Assembly: GCF_963678635.1 (NCBI RefSeq)
Contig: NC_087069.1
Coordinates: 42,856,688-42,920,687, forward strand
DNA from: Symsagittifera roscoffensis
Taxonomy: Eukaryota; Xenacoelomorpha; Acoela; Convolutidae
Direction: 5' to 3'
DNA: 64,000 bases
In this document: positions 35,701 to 47,544 of the stretch, in pieces
Numbering within the stretch: position 1 is the first letter of the stretch
Layout: every line of letters begins with the position of its first letter
Notes under the pieces: generated by a model
What the model saw: the letters and a program-made list of their open reading frames with translations, nothing else
What the model was told of the DNA's origin: nothing
The model's database searches: none
Made by a program: the position numbers and the translations under genes

Positions 35701-36560
35701 AGTTAGAAGGGGAGGCCTTTTCAGCTATCCTGATTGTGGATTGTGGACATCCATTTTTTTTTTCAACACCCCAATTTTGGATTCTACCGGTGAACGCCTC
35801 TACAAAACTTGTAAGACTAAAAAACCAAAACTGTATCCATTTGTGCTAACTTGCTGATTTGATGCTTTAAACTCTGATACGAGGTTTTTTGATGGCAAAA
35901 TCGTAACCCTCAATTTTTCTCGATACCAAAAACTGATCAGAAAATTTTCTGTGGTTTTAGGAAAAAACCGGCCTCATAAACCTTAATTACGTTATCCTAA
36001 CACCGTGTTTGTAAGCTCAACACCGTGTCAAAAAAAAGGCCAAAAATTTTGAAAAAAAATTGAAAATTTTTGATTTTTTTTCCAAAATTTTCAAAGTTTT
36101 GCAAATTATTCTGCAAAGCGCCTAGTTTCATAATAAATTAACTTAAATGACCGAGTCGAGTTTTTTGCCCAAATTTCAGACTTTTTAACGAAAAAAAAAC
36201 TCAAAATTTCGCAAGCGCACCAGGTTACTGTTGGAACTTGAACCGATGGGTGAAAACGTGGAAAAAAAATTTTCGAAAATTATTTTTGGAAAAAAAAAAT
36301 TTAGGAAAATTTTCGGGAAAGAAAAAAAATATAAAATTTTCGAAAAAAAATTCTGAAAAAACGCCGTGTTTATTCTTGAAACGTGGTGCAGCTAGCTAAA
36401 CTAGTTCAATTGGATAAAAGTAGCTGTAGTCGAGACCCGTAGCGTATTATCAAGCAAATCGTCCTACCTTTTGCTACAACCTTGTTAGCTCAGGGTGTTG
36501 CTGGAGGTCAGGTCGCGGTTTGCTTGATTTCCTTCCTCTTAAGTTAATTTAAATCACTAA
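35701..36560 (+). other. BEL leader, non-coding part
   Basis: AT-rich sequence with long A and T runs, then a less AT-rich stretch at about 36385-36540. No protein part of the element was recognised here. Confidence 0.5.
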
Positions 36561-37192
36561 ATGTTCATACTAGCTGCTAGCTCGCTGCACCACGCTTTGA
36601 AAATACTCTCCCCCGCTTCGCAAAAGCGTGTATCTCAATCGTGCTTAGCCTTTCCCGGTTTAAGTTTCAATCATAACGCAGTGAACGTCCGTAAAACTTG
36701 TCAGTATCAACTTGATCACTATCTCTTAAACCAAAACGACATTGTTATTTGGCACGAAGCCTTTAATAGCTCTATTAGTCGACACCGAGTGATAACTTTA
36801 ACGCACTAACTCCTAACCAGCTTAAGAAGATTCTTTTAAACTGTAAACGTAATATTTATGCAATCGCTTACTGTAAACGTGTAGGCACGGAAGATATATA
36901 TAGTAAGTTGAAAGAGTCAGGCATATTAGTTATTAATATAGTAACAGACCTGATATCTAGAAGGAAACAGAACCTCACTGAGTTAGGGCAAAAGTACTTA
37001 GAACTACACCAGGATCCCTCTCTAGAACTGAAAACGCTTACGATCCTTAGGCATTATAGCAAGAATTTGAAGTATATTATTTCAAAGAAAAATACTCCTA
37101 AGCCAGGAAAACGCAAGCGGCAAGCTAACCGAAACAGAAGAAATGCTGAGCAGCAACTAGGAATTAAAATGAAGTGCTTCTCTAATGTGTGA
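36561..37192 (+). other. Passenger coding segment in BEL leader (unrecognised protein, broken)
   Basis: Two neighbouring open stretches between the minisatellites and gag read like ordinary protein and not like any BEL part. One holds NDIVIWHEAFNSSISRH; the next holds ESGILVINIVTDLISRRK, followed by a basic tail ending near KPGKRKRQANRNRRN. Composition and strand match the element. I do not recognise the family. It could be a captured host gene, an element-specific extra ORF or part of an older insertion. It looks broken. Confidence 0.45.
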
Positions 37193-40100
37193 TATTGGTT
37201 ACTGAGTCATAATATAATTTATTGATACTAAAGTTAAGGTATTAAATTAATTATTCCTTTTTTTCTCTCAAAATGAGCAGTTGAGCGGTTGAGTAGAAGT
37301 GAACAAGTTTCAAAGTAATCAAAATGACAGAACAAATTGAGTAAAAATATCGACGATTGATGAATGGTCGAACATCACTAGAAAATGAGCTTTCCGTAGT
37401 TCACAGTCGCATAACTGAGAATTTAGAGGGACCAATTCGGAAAACAAAAATAAACGCCTTAATTGAATCTTGCAAGAGTTCTCGAAAAAACATTAGCTAA
37501 AAATGATGAACTTGTGATATTAGCTAATAAAACCGATAACCCTAGCAAATTATTAACGGAGTTGGCTGCATTGTGGGATAGGATAGTTAAAGTTAACGAT
37601 GAAGTAACTGGTAAGGCTCGCGCTCATATGGGATCTAATCAAGCTTCGGAAGTCTGCGTCAGTGAAACTAGTCGATCAAAAGTTTCATCAAAATCGGCAA
37701 AATCCGGGTCGAGTAAGCAAAGCTCAATGAAATCATTGACCCCCAGTGAGCGCCGCAAAGAGCTGCTCCTAGCAAAAATGAAGCGAGAATAGTTGGAAAA
37801 ACAACATGAAGCAACCTTAAGACTGAAACAACAGGAAGCCATCATCGAAGAGCAACAGCATCTGATTGAGATGGAACGAAAAAAAAAGAAATTAAATTTG
37901 AAATTGACCGTAAAGAGCAAGAATATCGTTTACGAATCGAAAAAAGTCGGCTTGAAATGGAACGATTAAGCGAAGAAAATCGTATTAAAGTAGCTGAAGC
38001 AAAAATGGTTGAAACTGAATACCTCGAAGAGTCTGAAATAGATCAGCATCTCGAGCTGGCGTCTTCGGTTGATCGTCGTTCTGACAGGGTAAACGATTGG
38101 GTTGATCATGCATTAGAAAACCAAAAAGGGCCCGAGGTAGTTCCGTCTTCTTCAAAGTTTGAAACCTGTATAAATACAGAAAGCGGTTCGCTTAAAAACG
38201 GAAATCTGTCCACAGCGGGAGCTTCACCTCGGCGATCGTTGCCGAATCAGACTTTTAGTTGTGATCAACAATGTTATCCCTATCAACCAACCGTCTCCTT
38301 CAGCGATGGCGATGGAATCAAGCACGCTGTATCCACTAATCCTGAGCACGAAACGCAGTCATTGCTTAGTTAAAATAACGCTACACTTTGCGAAAACAAT
38401 AATACGTCATTATTTAATCCAGCTGTAACAGCAGCTACCAATACTCCGGTATGCTGTTACTTTTCTGTGCATCATCCTTCGTCTTCCATTCAACATATCC
38501 CCGTCAACAACTTTAATAACGATTCTCGAGTTGTTGGAAACATGCCCGCCAACTCCAATCAATACTCTGGATACAACCCCCATGCCATTTTGTCACAAAC
38601 ACCTGCAAATTTAATCTGCAGAAATCAAAACTTGCTATCACATAACGTGTATAGCAACCCTGCTTCAGTGAACAATCCGTTTAGCGGACAGTCTGCTGTT
38701 TTTAATAAGCCCAATGTGCCACTAATGCCCCAGTGGACACCCGCAGTCGCACAATGTATCGCTGGGGTAACAAGTGATGGTAACACAAACCCATCAGTTG
38801 GTGTTTTTTCATCCGTAACGCCAATATCTCAGCAACAATTCCCGCACGTATCAAGTGGTGGTACCGTTTACTATGGGTTTCCCAATCACGAGGCATCAGC
38901 TGAAAACAATTACATATATCAGCAGCAACCTTTTGCAGCTGATCCTAGCAACACATTGCCGTCGTTGCAACGAGCTCCGCAACCGCAAGCCGTGACACTG
39001 AATGACTTAGTCCAAGCTCTGTCAGTCTCAAAGAAGGGTCCCCTTCCAGAATGGAAGCTGGCCCAGTACGATGGCAACCCGCTCCAATGGCACGAATGGT
39101 TTGGCCAATTTTGCAGTACTGTAGACGCAGCGTCCCTAAGCGATGATATGAAGTTAACTTATTTAAAAACATAAGTCACGGGAAAAGATAAGTCAGCCAT
39201 AGCAGAGTTCGCATACAGTGGAAGAATGTATAAGGATGCTCTGAAAACTCTGGAAAGAAAGTTTGGCCAGCCACAAAACGTAATTACGGTCCACCTTGAT
39301 AAGTTGTCCAGTTTCCTGCAGCTTCGAATGCACAACTCTGAGAACATCATTAGCTTCTCGATGACCATTTCAAGTCTAGTGGCTGTCTTTAGATCTCTTG
39401 ATTATGAAGAAGATTTGAAAAGCGTCTCTTTGTTAAATCAAGCTCTTTCGAAAATTCCACCAAACATGAGAGAATTGTGGTCACCAAACATTGTTGTCGT
39501 GAAACGTAATTGGTCACGCCCCAACCTTATTGACTTTAACAATTGGTTAAAAGATAAAGCAGAAGCTCATGAGCAAATGAAAAATATGCCTGGAAAGCCC
39601 AAAGTCGAAGAGCCATCCAAAACTAAAGCTGTAACGAGAGTTTTTGCCTCGACAAGTACAGTTGAGAAAAAGTTTGAATATCCTTGTTGTATCCTCTGCA
39701 AGGGAAAACATGCCTTGTGGAAGTGCTCTGTGTTTAAGGAGAAAACTCCAACACAACGTGCGAAATTCTCTGCGGAAAACAAATTGTGCTTCTCCTGCTT
39801 ACAAGGGAACCACGCATTCCGGCAATGTCCTAGAGCAAACAAATGCACCAAACCAGGTTGCACTAGCACCCATAGTGTACTTCTCCATGGGGCTGAACTT
39901 GTTTTTCATAATCGAAATCCGGACAAAAAGGATAGCCATACAAGACCCAACACTGGTCAACCAAGATCTAATGCAGAGCCGGATAAAGCGAGCACAAACT
40001 CTGATCGAAAATCATTCAGCAAGAATATACCAAACGCAAGTTCGAATCATGCAGCATTAATCCCGTTCCGTTGGATGTAAGTTGCGCAATCTCGAACGAC

Positions 40101-43100
40101 CAATCATCAATCATAACATCGAAAGGGTTACTGCCCATAATCAACCTCCAAGTTTCCACCGATTTCCAGAGTGCTGATTGTTTAACATTGTGTTTAACAT
40201 TGTGTAACACTGTGGATCTCACAGTAAATGGTATTAACACAACGACTATTGTTAACACGAAACAAGTTCAGATGAAGATATCTTCTAACTTCGATGGATT
40301 CAAATACATATTCAATTTAACCGCATTTGTCAAAGATGAACTTAAAGTCGGTACCGATACCGTCAACATCCCGGCATTACAGAGCAAAAATCCGTACCTT
40401 GCTCCAATCAAACCAATTGTGTATAGCTACGCCGATGTAGACCTAATAATTGGTCAAGACTCCTTCCATGCTATTCGGCCTGAGGAGTATTTGAAGAGTG
40501 AGGCCGATCCAAACACTTCGCCCGTAGCGGTTCGCCTTCCAATAGGCTGGGTCTTGAGCGGCCCAATGCCGACATCTACTGGTTTCCTTTCTACTTGTTT
40601 CAAGTGCAATACGGATGATACCGAACTAGCTTGTCAAATCAAACGCTGGTATTAAATAGAGTCATACGGAGCCTACAAACAGGTCGATTCCCGTTCAGCC
40701 GAGGACAAAAGGGCGGCTAAAATACTTGATTCCTCCACCGTGCAAGATGGTCAAGATACGCTGTAGGTATGCTTTGGGCAGAAGAATCTATCATGTTACC
40801 AGACAATTACTACTCCTCTTTGCTTCAGTTAAAGTCGTTGAAAAAACGTTTAGCGAAAGATCCTCACTTAAGGGATCAATACTCAAAAACTATCGAAGAT
40901 GATTTGAGTAAAGGATACGTGATTCAAGTTCCTCCCCATAATTTTTCGAACCGCAGCATACGCGAGTGGTATCTTCCTCACGAATCCCGTGGTGAATCCA
41001 AACAAACCTGGTAAAATGAGGCGTGTCCTTAACGGAGCATCTAAATTCCACGGTACGTCATTGAACAAATCGTTGCTAGTAGGACCCGACCTACTGCAAA
41101 ACCTTGTGTTCTTTCTCCTCCGTTTTCGTCAACATTATTTTGCCGTATCGGCTGACATTGAAGGGATGTTCCTACAAGTCGGCGTCCTTCCAGAGGACCA
41201 ACTATCTCTTCGTTTTCTGTGGCGGGAGGACCCCACAGCCGATGTGGTTGTACACCAGTACACCAGACATATCTTTGGAGCGAGAGATTTGCCAACGTGT
41301 GCAAATTATGCATTGCAATGGACTGCAATGGATAATCAGGCGATGTTCCCTGACGCAGCGTCCGCAGTTCTAGAGAAATTTTATATGGACGACTACCTAG
41401 ACTCTTTTGAGGACCCGGATGTTGCATTTAAAATGAGTCAAGAGTTGATTACTCTGTTAGCTCTAGGTGGTTTTAAATTAACTAAGTTCATAAGTAACGT
41501 AACTAAAATTAATAAAGAGTTAAACCCGCCCCAAAGCGCGCCGCAACAGGAAAGTAAAAATATTGTAACATGTGGGGATAATTCTTCTCATGTTCTTGGT
41601 CTGAAGTGGGACCATATCGACGACACTTTGGTCGTAAGCCGTGGTGTCAACCGTGAACATAAAAATTCGATAACACAGCGAACAGTGTTAAGTTTTGTTT
41701 CTTCCGTTTTCGACCCCATAGGTCTCATAGCGCCCTATACCGTAAGAGCGCGATTATTATTGAGAGAAATCTGGCGCATTCCTGGCCAACAATGGGATGA
41801 TGAGCTACCCGTTGATATCAAGACAAAATTTCTTGCCTGGCACTCTGGTTTGCCATCTCTAGGAAAAATGAGTATAAAGCGCAGCTACTTCTCCGCACCA
41901 GTCGATTGGGTTGAGTTACACATGTTCGGTGACGGCTCAGAAGAAGTTTTTTGTGCTGTAGTTTTTCTTCGCGCCCGTGTAAAAACTTCACTCGAAACAC
42001 AAGTTGCCTTCGTCTTTGGAAAAGCAAGAGTCGCGCCAATGAAAGCGCTGTCCATCCCGAAGCTTGAACTGCAGGCCGCGTTACTCGCTACCCGCTTGAA
42101 AGAAGATGTCATCAAAGCTCTAACCATTCCTGTGTCAAACACGTTCATGTGGACTGACAGCACCACTGTGCTCCAGTGGTTAAACTCAGGTAGTAAGCAA
42201 CCCACGTTCGTGGCAAACCGGATTGGAGAGATTCTGGAAAGTGCGACCGTAGACCATTGGTTTCACGTCTTAAGTGGAGACAACCCTGCTGATACGGGAA
42301 CCAGAGGAATCTCAGCGGAGTCCTTAAAAACAAGCAGCTGGTTGAACGGGCCAAATCTGCTGAAAAGTGGCGAGTGGCTTTTCAAGCCGAGCATTGAAGT
42401 ACTTAAAAAAATCCGCCTGGCTGGTCCCGCTTGTGACCCTAACGAAGGTTTGGAGCAGGCCTCTAATTTTTCAAAGGTTGCACAAAAACAAAAACAACCC
42501 ATTTTATTTGCATGGGACGAATTCAGCTCGTTTCGTAAACTCCAGCGAGTGGTTGCCTTCATGCTCAGACTTTTTCCGAAACACCGGCACTACCGCACTA
42601 AAGTCAAGGAAATAACCGATCCGGTTGAATTAGAAACCGCCAAACAACGACTTTTGTTGATTTCCCAAAAGGAATCTTTTGAAGCGGAATATTTACTCCT
42701 GTCCTGCGACAAAACCGTCAAAAAGTCTAGTCGTATCGCACAATATGCACCGTTTATGGGTCCTGCATTCCTAATTCGTTCAACTGGGCGAATTCGCCGC
42801 CTAGTTGAAACTGAATATGACACAAAACACCCCATAATACTTGATGGAAGGCATTCTCTGGTGAAGTTGTTCGTAAGTGATATTCATTATCGCTATCAGC
42901 ACCAGTTCTTAGACTACCTGCGAGCTGTAATTCACTTAGAGTTCGCAATCTTGAATCTTCGCTCTTTATTAAAGTCCATTGAAGTCCACTGCCTCATATG
43001 TAGGAAGCGCAAAGCCAAAACTGTCACACCTATGATGGCAGAGCTTCCAGTTGAAAGGCTTGGTTACCGCCAGCCCACCTTCACAAACTGTGGTGTTGAT

Positions 43101-43978
43101 TATTTTGGACCCTTTTACGTCTCAATCAGGAGGAGTTCTGAAAAACGATGGTGCTTCCTTTTTACATGTATGAACACCAGAGCTGTACATATTGAGATTG
43201 TCTCATCCATGGACACGAGTTCGTGTGTAATGGGAATCGAAAGATTCATTGCCCGTCGCGGCAGTCCATCAGTCATTTGGTCTGATAACGGCACCAATTT
43301 TGTGCGAGCCGAGAAAGAACTCTTAAATTGTATTCAGTCCTGGAACGGACAAGCACCCCCAGAGCTGGCGAAAAAGGGTATTAAGTAGAAATTCAACCCC
43401 CCGGCAGCCCCGCATCACGGTGGTTCTTTGGAACGTCTCGTTCGGTGTTGTAAAAGGGTATTCTACGCAATAATAGGAAGTAGAAAGCTCACTCCCGAAG
43501 TCCTTGAAACAACTTTCTGTCTTGTAGAACAATCACTGAACGCTCGACCTATAACATCAGTAAGTGCAAGTCCGGATGGTTTCGAGGTGTTAACTCCTAA
43601 TCATTTTTTGTTAGGCCGAAATGGTAGTAGCTTCCCTTCTCTCTCTTTTCAGGAGCACTTCGACCATCGAAAGCAATATATCCGAGCGCAAAGCTACGCC
43701 AACGCAATTTGGAGTCGTTGGCTGCGAGATTATGTGCCAGCGCTGAATAAACGCAGTAAGTGGCACTCCGATAGTGACGTCATTCTAAAAACAGGGGATT
43801 TAGTGTGGATTGTTGACGAACGCAGCCCAAGGGGACACTACCCTCTGGCTCGTATAAAAACCCTTAATTACGGAAAAGACAACATAGCCCGATCCGCCGT
43901 AGTTACCACCCGCTCCGGGGAGCTATCTCGACCGGCCGTAAAACTCGCACCCGTTTTCGCTCCATTGGGCGCGGAAGA

Positions 43979-44281
43979 TGTTTGCGCTTAAATTAATCTT
44001 AAATTAATGACGTCATTATAGCGCGAAAGTGAAAAAGCTAAAATTAGATTTTCTTAGACAAAAGGCCTTGAAAACTACTGGTTTGTCCGATTAAGGTCAG
44101 TTTGCCATCAAAATGTTTATAAATTTTTGAGATTGTTGAAAACCGTATTGCTAAAAATGTTAACCGAAAAATGTTTAACCGATATTACTTATTCTTTATA
44201 TTATCTGTTGAATTGCCGATAATTTACAGATATTGAAGCAGGTTTTTGTAGGTCTTACAGGATACACGAGAGTGCGGCACA
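43979..44281 (+). repeat. 3' LTR of BEL/Pao element
   Basis: A 303-bp LTR (TGTTTGCGC...GTGCGGCACA). The pol reading frame enters it and ends at a TAA at 43989-43991, so the last few codons lie in the LTR. Only a short purine run (GCGGAAGA) precedes it. Confidence 0.92.
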
Positions 44282-44560
44282 CCTGATGTAAAACTTAAAA
44301 CTTAATTTTGCCCAAGTAAACTAAATTTTGAGTTTTTTAGCTTCATTCTAAGAAACAGAAACGTCCAAAAATTGAAAAAAAATTCTAACTTTTTTTTCAG
44401 TTTCTCTAGTCATTTTTCTACAAAAATTGTTGTACAATTTGCCTGTATTACTATGACTGTCTAATATGCGTAAATTATATTGTTGCATCAGATTTTTTTA
44501 TCACACCAAGCAGCAAAAACTACGCTAATTTTTTTTAAATTTACTAAACCGTAGTTTTCT
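44282..44560 (+). repeat. Dispersed repeat D, copy 3, 3' part
   Basis: Begins with the duplicated CCTGA and continues the repeat interrupted at 34778. The TTGCCCAAGTAAACTAAATTT and TATCACACCAAGCAGCAAAA segments parallel those of copy 2. Confidence 0.55.
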
Positions 44561-46185
44561 AAAGTCTCTTTCAAAGTAACCGGCTATCATTGTTCTCATT
44601 TTCATTTTAATTTCTTATAACGATTGATAACTCAATCAATTTCCGATAAATGAAGAAAGTTTTTTCATTAATTTAAGCTGTTATAATTGCAACCTTTTCC
44701 CTATAACTCCAATTCTGGAAAATTTATGAAAATTTAAAACAGATTAAAATTATTACCGCAACTCATAATATTATCATAAAATTAACTTATTATCAGTTAT
44801 ACTCGAGAAGAAACCTTTTTTTCACAAAAACCGCAATTGAATTTGGTTCAGAACTAAGTTTATTTATTAGCTAAGGCAGCGCTCAAACTAAAGAAAAATC
44901 AAATTTAACGTCTAATAAAATATCTGTATGATTTTTGTATTATAGCTTTTGTATAATTTAATCTGAAGGTAAAAAAAACTCATATCAATATTTCCTAGCA
45001 CTTAAATAAGTTTCTGGATGTTTTTTCTTGGAATCTGGTTCACGGATGAAAAAATTTTATTACGATAGCAAACTTGACGCCCCTAAAATTTCGAGCGCTT
45101 TTGAGGCAATCAAATTTGGCAAGAAAAAAAATTACCCCCGCCATGATTCTTATCATACTTTGAGTTTGAACTTTCTGGCTTTAACAAATGATCACCATGC
45201 TTTCAGAACACACTAAAAAACTCTCACCATACTATAAAACAAGAGAAGGAAAACTACCTTCACATCCTAAAAATAAGTACAAAAATTAAGGAATTATAAA
45301 GACAAAAACTAAATAAAAAAAGCGATTTGAAACAAAACTGCTGCTTTCAATTCGAAGCTCTTTATGTATCTAATGAAACACTTAACTTCTTTGAAATTTT
45401 ATATACTTTCCCACTCCACTCAATAGAGTACAAATTGATACTGTTAGTGTCTTGTAACATATCATTAAAATCTGCTAGCACTCTTCAATATAAATTAAGA
45501 ACAGTTTTTGAAGCTGGATTACTCGCCGGTTAATTAAAAGGTCGAAATTGGTCTGAACTGAAAATAAAAGTTTCAAAAAAATCTAAGTTGCACCTTACAG
45601 TGGTCATAATGTTATCTATTTGTTTTTAAAATAAATAGTTGAAAATAAAATGTTCTTCAAAATTTTAAAAAAAGCAAATGAATTAGAATGCGGGTAAATG
45701 TAAATGAAGTATTAAAAGTTTCTATAGATTAAGTTTGCTTTTACCATCTTTTTACAAAGATTTTTGAACATTAAAATTGAGAAAAAGATTCCCATTTTGA
45801 TGAAAACCAGAAGCAAATATTTCATAGCGTAATTTTTTTGGTTTCTGCAAAACCAAAAAATATACGCTTTGAAAATTTTTTTGGTGTCTCGTTGTGGCTT
45901 TTCGCGTCTTATTTTTGCCAGCTTTCCTCCGAAAAAAAGCAAAACGGTACAAGACTGGCCTCATAATACACATATCCGAATATAAGTAAAATATTGTTTG
46001 AACTCTCCTTGCCAGAAAAATTCACATTTGTTTTTCTTTGGAAACATTTTAGCCAATCAGTTTTGAGCATTATTTTTCTGTTTACAAATTAAAAAAATTG
46101 TGTTCTTCTGGTTGATGTATTACTGTTTCAAAAATTTAATTGGCTCGGGAATACTACATCAGTTTCATCTCATGAGCAAAGTAAG
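44561..46185. other. AT-rich DNA without supported gene
   Basis: No exon, RNA gene or recognised repeat was seen. Open stretches here are short, AT-driven and lack splice context. This is the upstream flank of the LITAF-type gene. Confidence 0.4.
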
Positions 46186-46735
46186 ACAAGACTCCTCGTA
46201 TCAGGGCTAAGCCCTGAATGTTCCGACTGCCTTTTAAGGTTTATTGAGCAGCAGTAATACATAAAAAAAATTAAATGAAATAAAATAAAATGAATTTTTT
46301 TTTTTTAATTTGAAAATTTTTATGAAAATCATCCCCCCACACGCCATATAAAGTACAAAAAGATAGATTTCGTTCCTTGTAACAAATCAATTATGGCAAA
46401 TAAGCTTCGTTCAACCAATTTGGACCGATTTATAAGACGGATTAAATCTCTGCTCACGCGTTGCGTTTATTAGCGCGAATTATATTGCGCGTTAATTGTC
46501 CCAAATTGGTCAAAATGGCCAAAATGACAATTTTAAATCCTCATAACTTTACGAAAAATGATCACAGGTGAAATATCTTTTCAAATTTAAGCTCAGGACA
46601 ACAATACATTTTGAATGATATTAAAAAATTCCGTCAAAAATGGCTAGTTAAAAAGTCGAAATTTGTCTGAAGAAAAAAAAACCCACCCCGAGCACAAATA
46701 TTCCGTTACTTTCGTATCGAAAGTCGGAACAAAAA
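46186..46735. repeat. Dispersed GTTCCGACT-family repeat, copy 1
   Basis: Shares with 54512-55235 and 63868-64000 a left hairpin (TATCAGGGC...GCCCTGAATGTTCCGACT), an inner CACACGCCATATAA block and an ATTATGGCAAATAA block. Its right end CGAAAGTCGGAAC is the inverse of the left GTTCCGACT. The span between the 9-bp inverted repeats is 511 bp (46220-46730). It is non-coding and probably a non-autonomous DNA transposon. Confidence 0.65.
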
Positions 46736-47162
46736 CTCTCACTCTGTTTTCAAAAACAGTGGATTTTCCCCATTTTCTCAAAGTTGCTTAACAGTTGCTT
46801 ACGCTTCTTTGAAACAAGAAGCAAATTCGAAACTGTTTGGTTGATTAAACAAATAATCTGCTTTAACATAAAACTCAGAGATTAAAAAGTTAATTAAACT
46901 GACAGTATTGTCGGTTATTTGGCACCAGATTTCATCGGTACAAATTACTTTTTTATCTAATTAAATAGACATTTAGATAAAATTTATGCGGCTGAAGTAT
47001 AGCTTGATTCTTTGAATTAATTTGCCTCGGTTAATTATCTCACAGATGCTTATAGGATTGAATAAGTGTTTTCAGTAACCAAAAGGGGTTAAAAATGCAA
47101 AACTTGCATTAGTCTTTTTGACAGTTGATTATATTGATTATCAGGGCTCTTTTATAATAGTG

Positions 47163-47332
47163 GTAGGGTGTTGACGATCAGAACGACAGATTGAGTGTTC
47201 GATCTTCTGCCATGGCAATGAACGTGAGCGAGGACGAGCTCTTCCCTGACCTCGAGCTTCAGACTTCGGTTGCAAAAAAACGACCTGGAGTCGCAAAAAG
47301 AGCTGTTGAGCTTCGGTCAACAAAATAACTCC
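47163..47332 (+). other. GC-richer exon-like patch upstream of the LITAF-type gene
   Basis: A locally GC-rich stretch with the start-like context GCCATGG at 47210-47216 and a 38-codon frame (MAMNVSEDELFPDLELQ...) ending in TAA. The frame stays open upstream to a possible acceptor (GGTAG|GGT) at about 47166. It could be a 5' UTR exon with a short upstream ORF, an alternative first exon, or the last exon of another gene. No donor joins it in frame to the exon at 47545. Confidence 0.35.
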
Positions 47333-47544
47333 GGTCAACATAGCTTCGTGAATGTGGGAAATTGTCCAAATTGACTATTTTCAGTCAGGCCTGTGAAGGC
47401 CTACTGATAGCTCCTCTGTGATTTGCAGGAACAATGATCATTAATTTGATTATTAATTATTTTTATTAATAAGCAATCATGCACGTTTTTAGGTTAGGAC
47501 ATTTTTTCTGAGTCACAACATACCCGAAGCAATAAATACCCAAC

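Larger units (their letters stand above)
34779..44281 (+). mobile_element. BEL/Pao LTR retrotransposon (fossil, both LTRs, 5-bp target duplication)
   Basis: A 9.5-kb element flanked by a perfect 5-bp target duplication (CCTGA). After the 5' LTR comes a long leader (35.08-37.3 kb) with minisatellites and a passenger segment. Then come gag (about 37.3-40.1 kb, with a glutamine/asparagine-rich middle, a YDGNPLQWHEWF box and Pao-type cysteine/histidine knuckles) and pol (about 40.1-44.0 kb): DUF1758-like protease region, reverse transcriptase with YMDD, RNase H (FGDGSEEVFCAV), integrase with an HHCC-like region and the SDNGTNF core, and a DUF5641-like tail. It is broken, with roughly half a dozen breaks, but otherwise near complete. 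The LTRs are about 98% alike by eye, so it is much younger than the Gypsy copies. Confidence 0.92.

Noticed and set aside
36385-36470. tRNA-like sequence (TAGTTCAATTGG, AGTCGAGACCC)
   Set aside because: The A-box-like and B-box-like parts are too close together for a tRNA and no stem could be paired.
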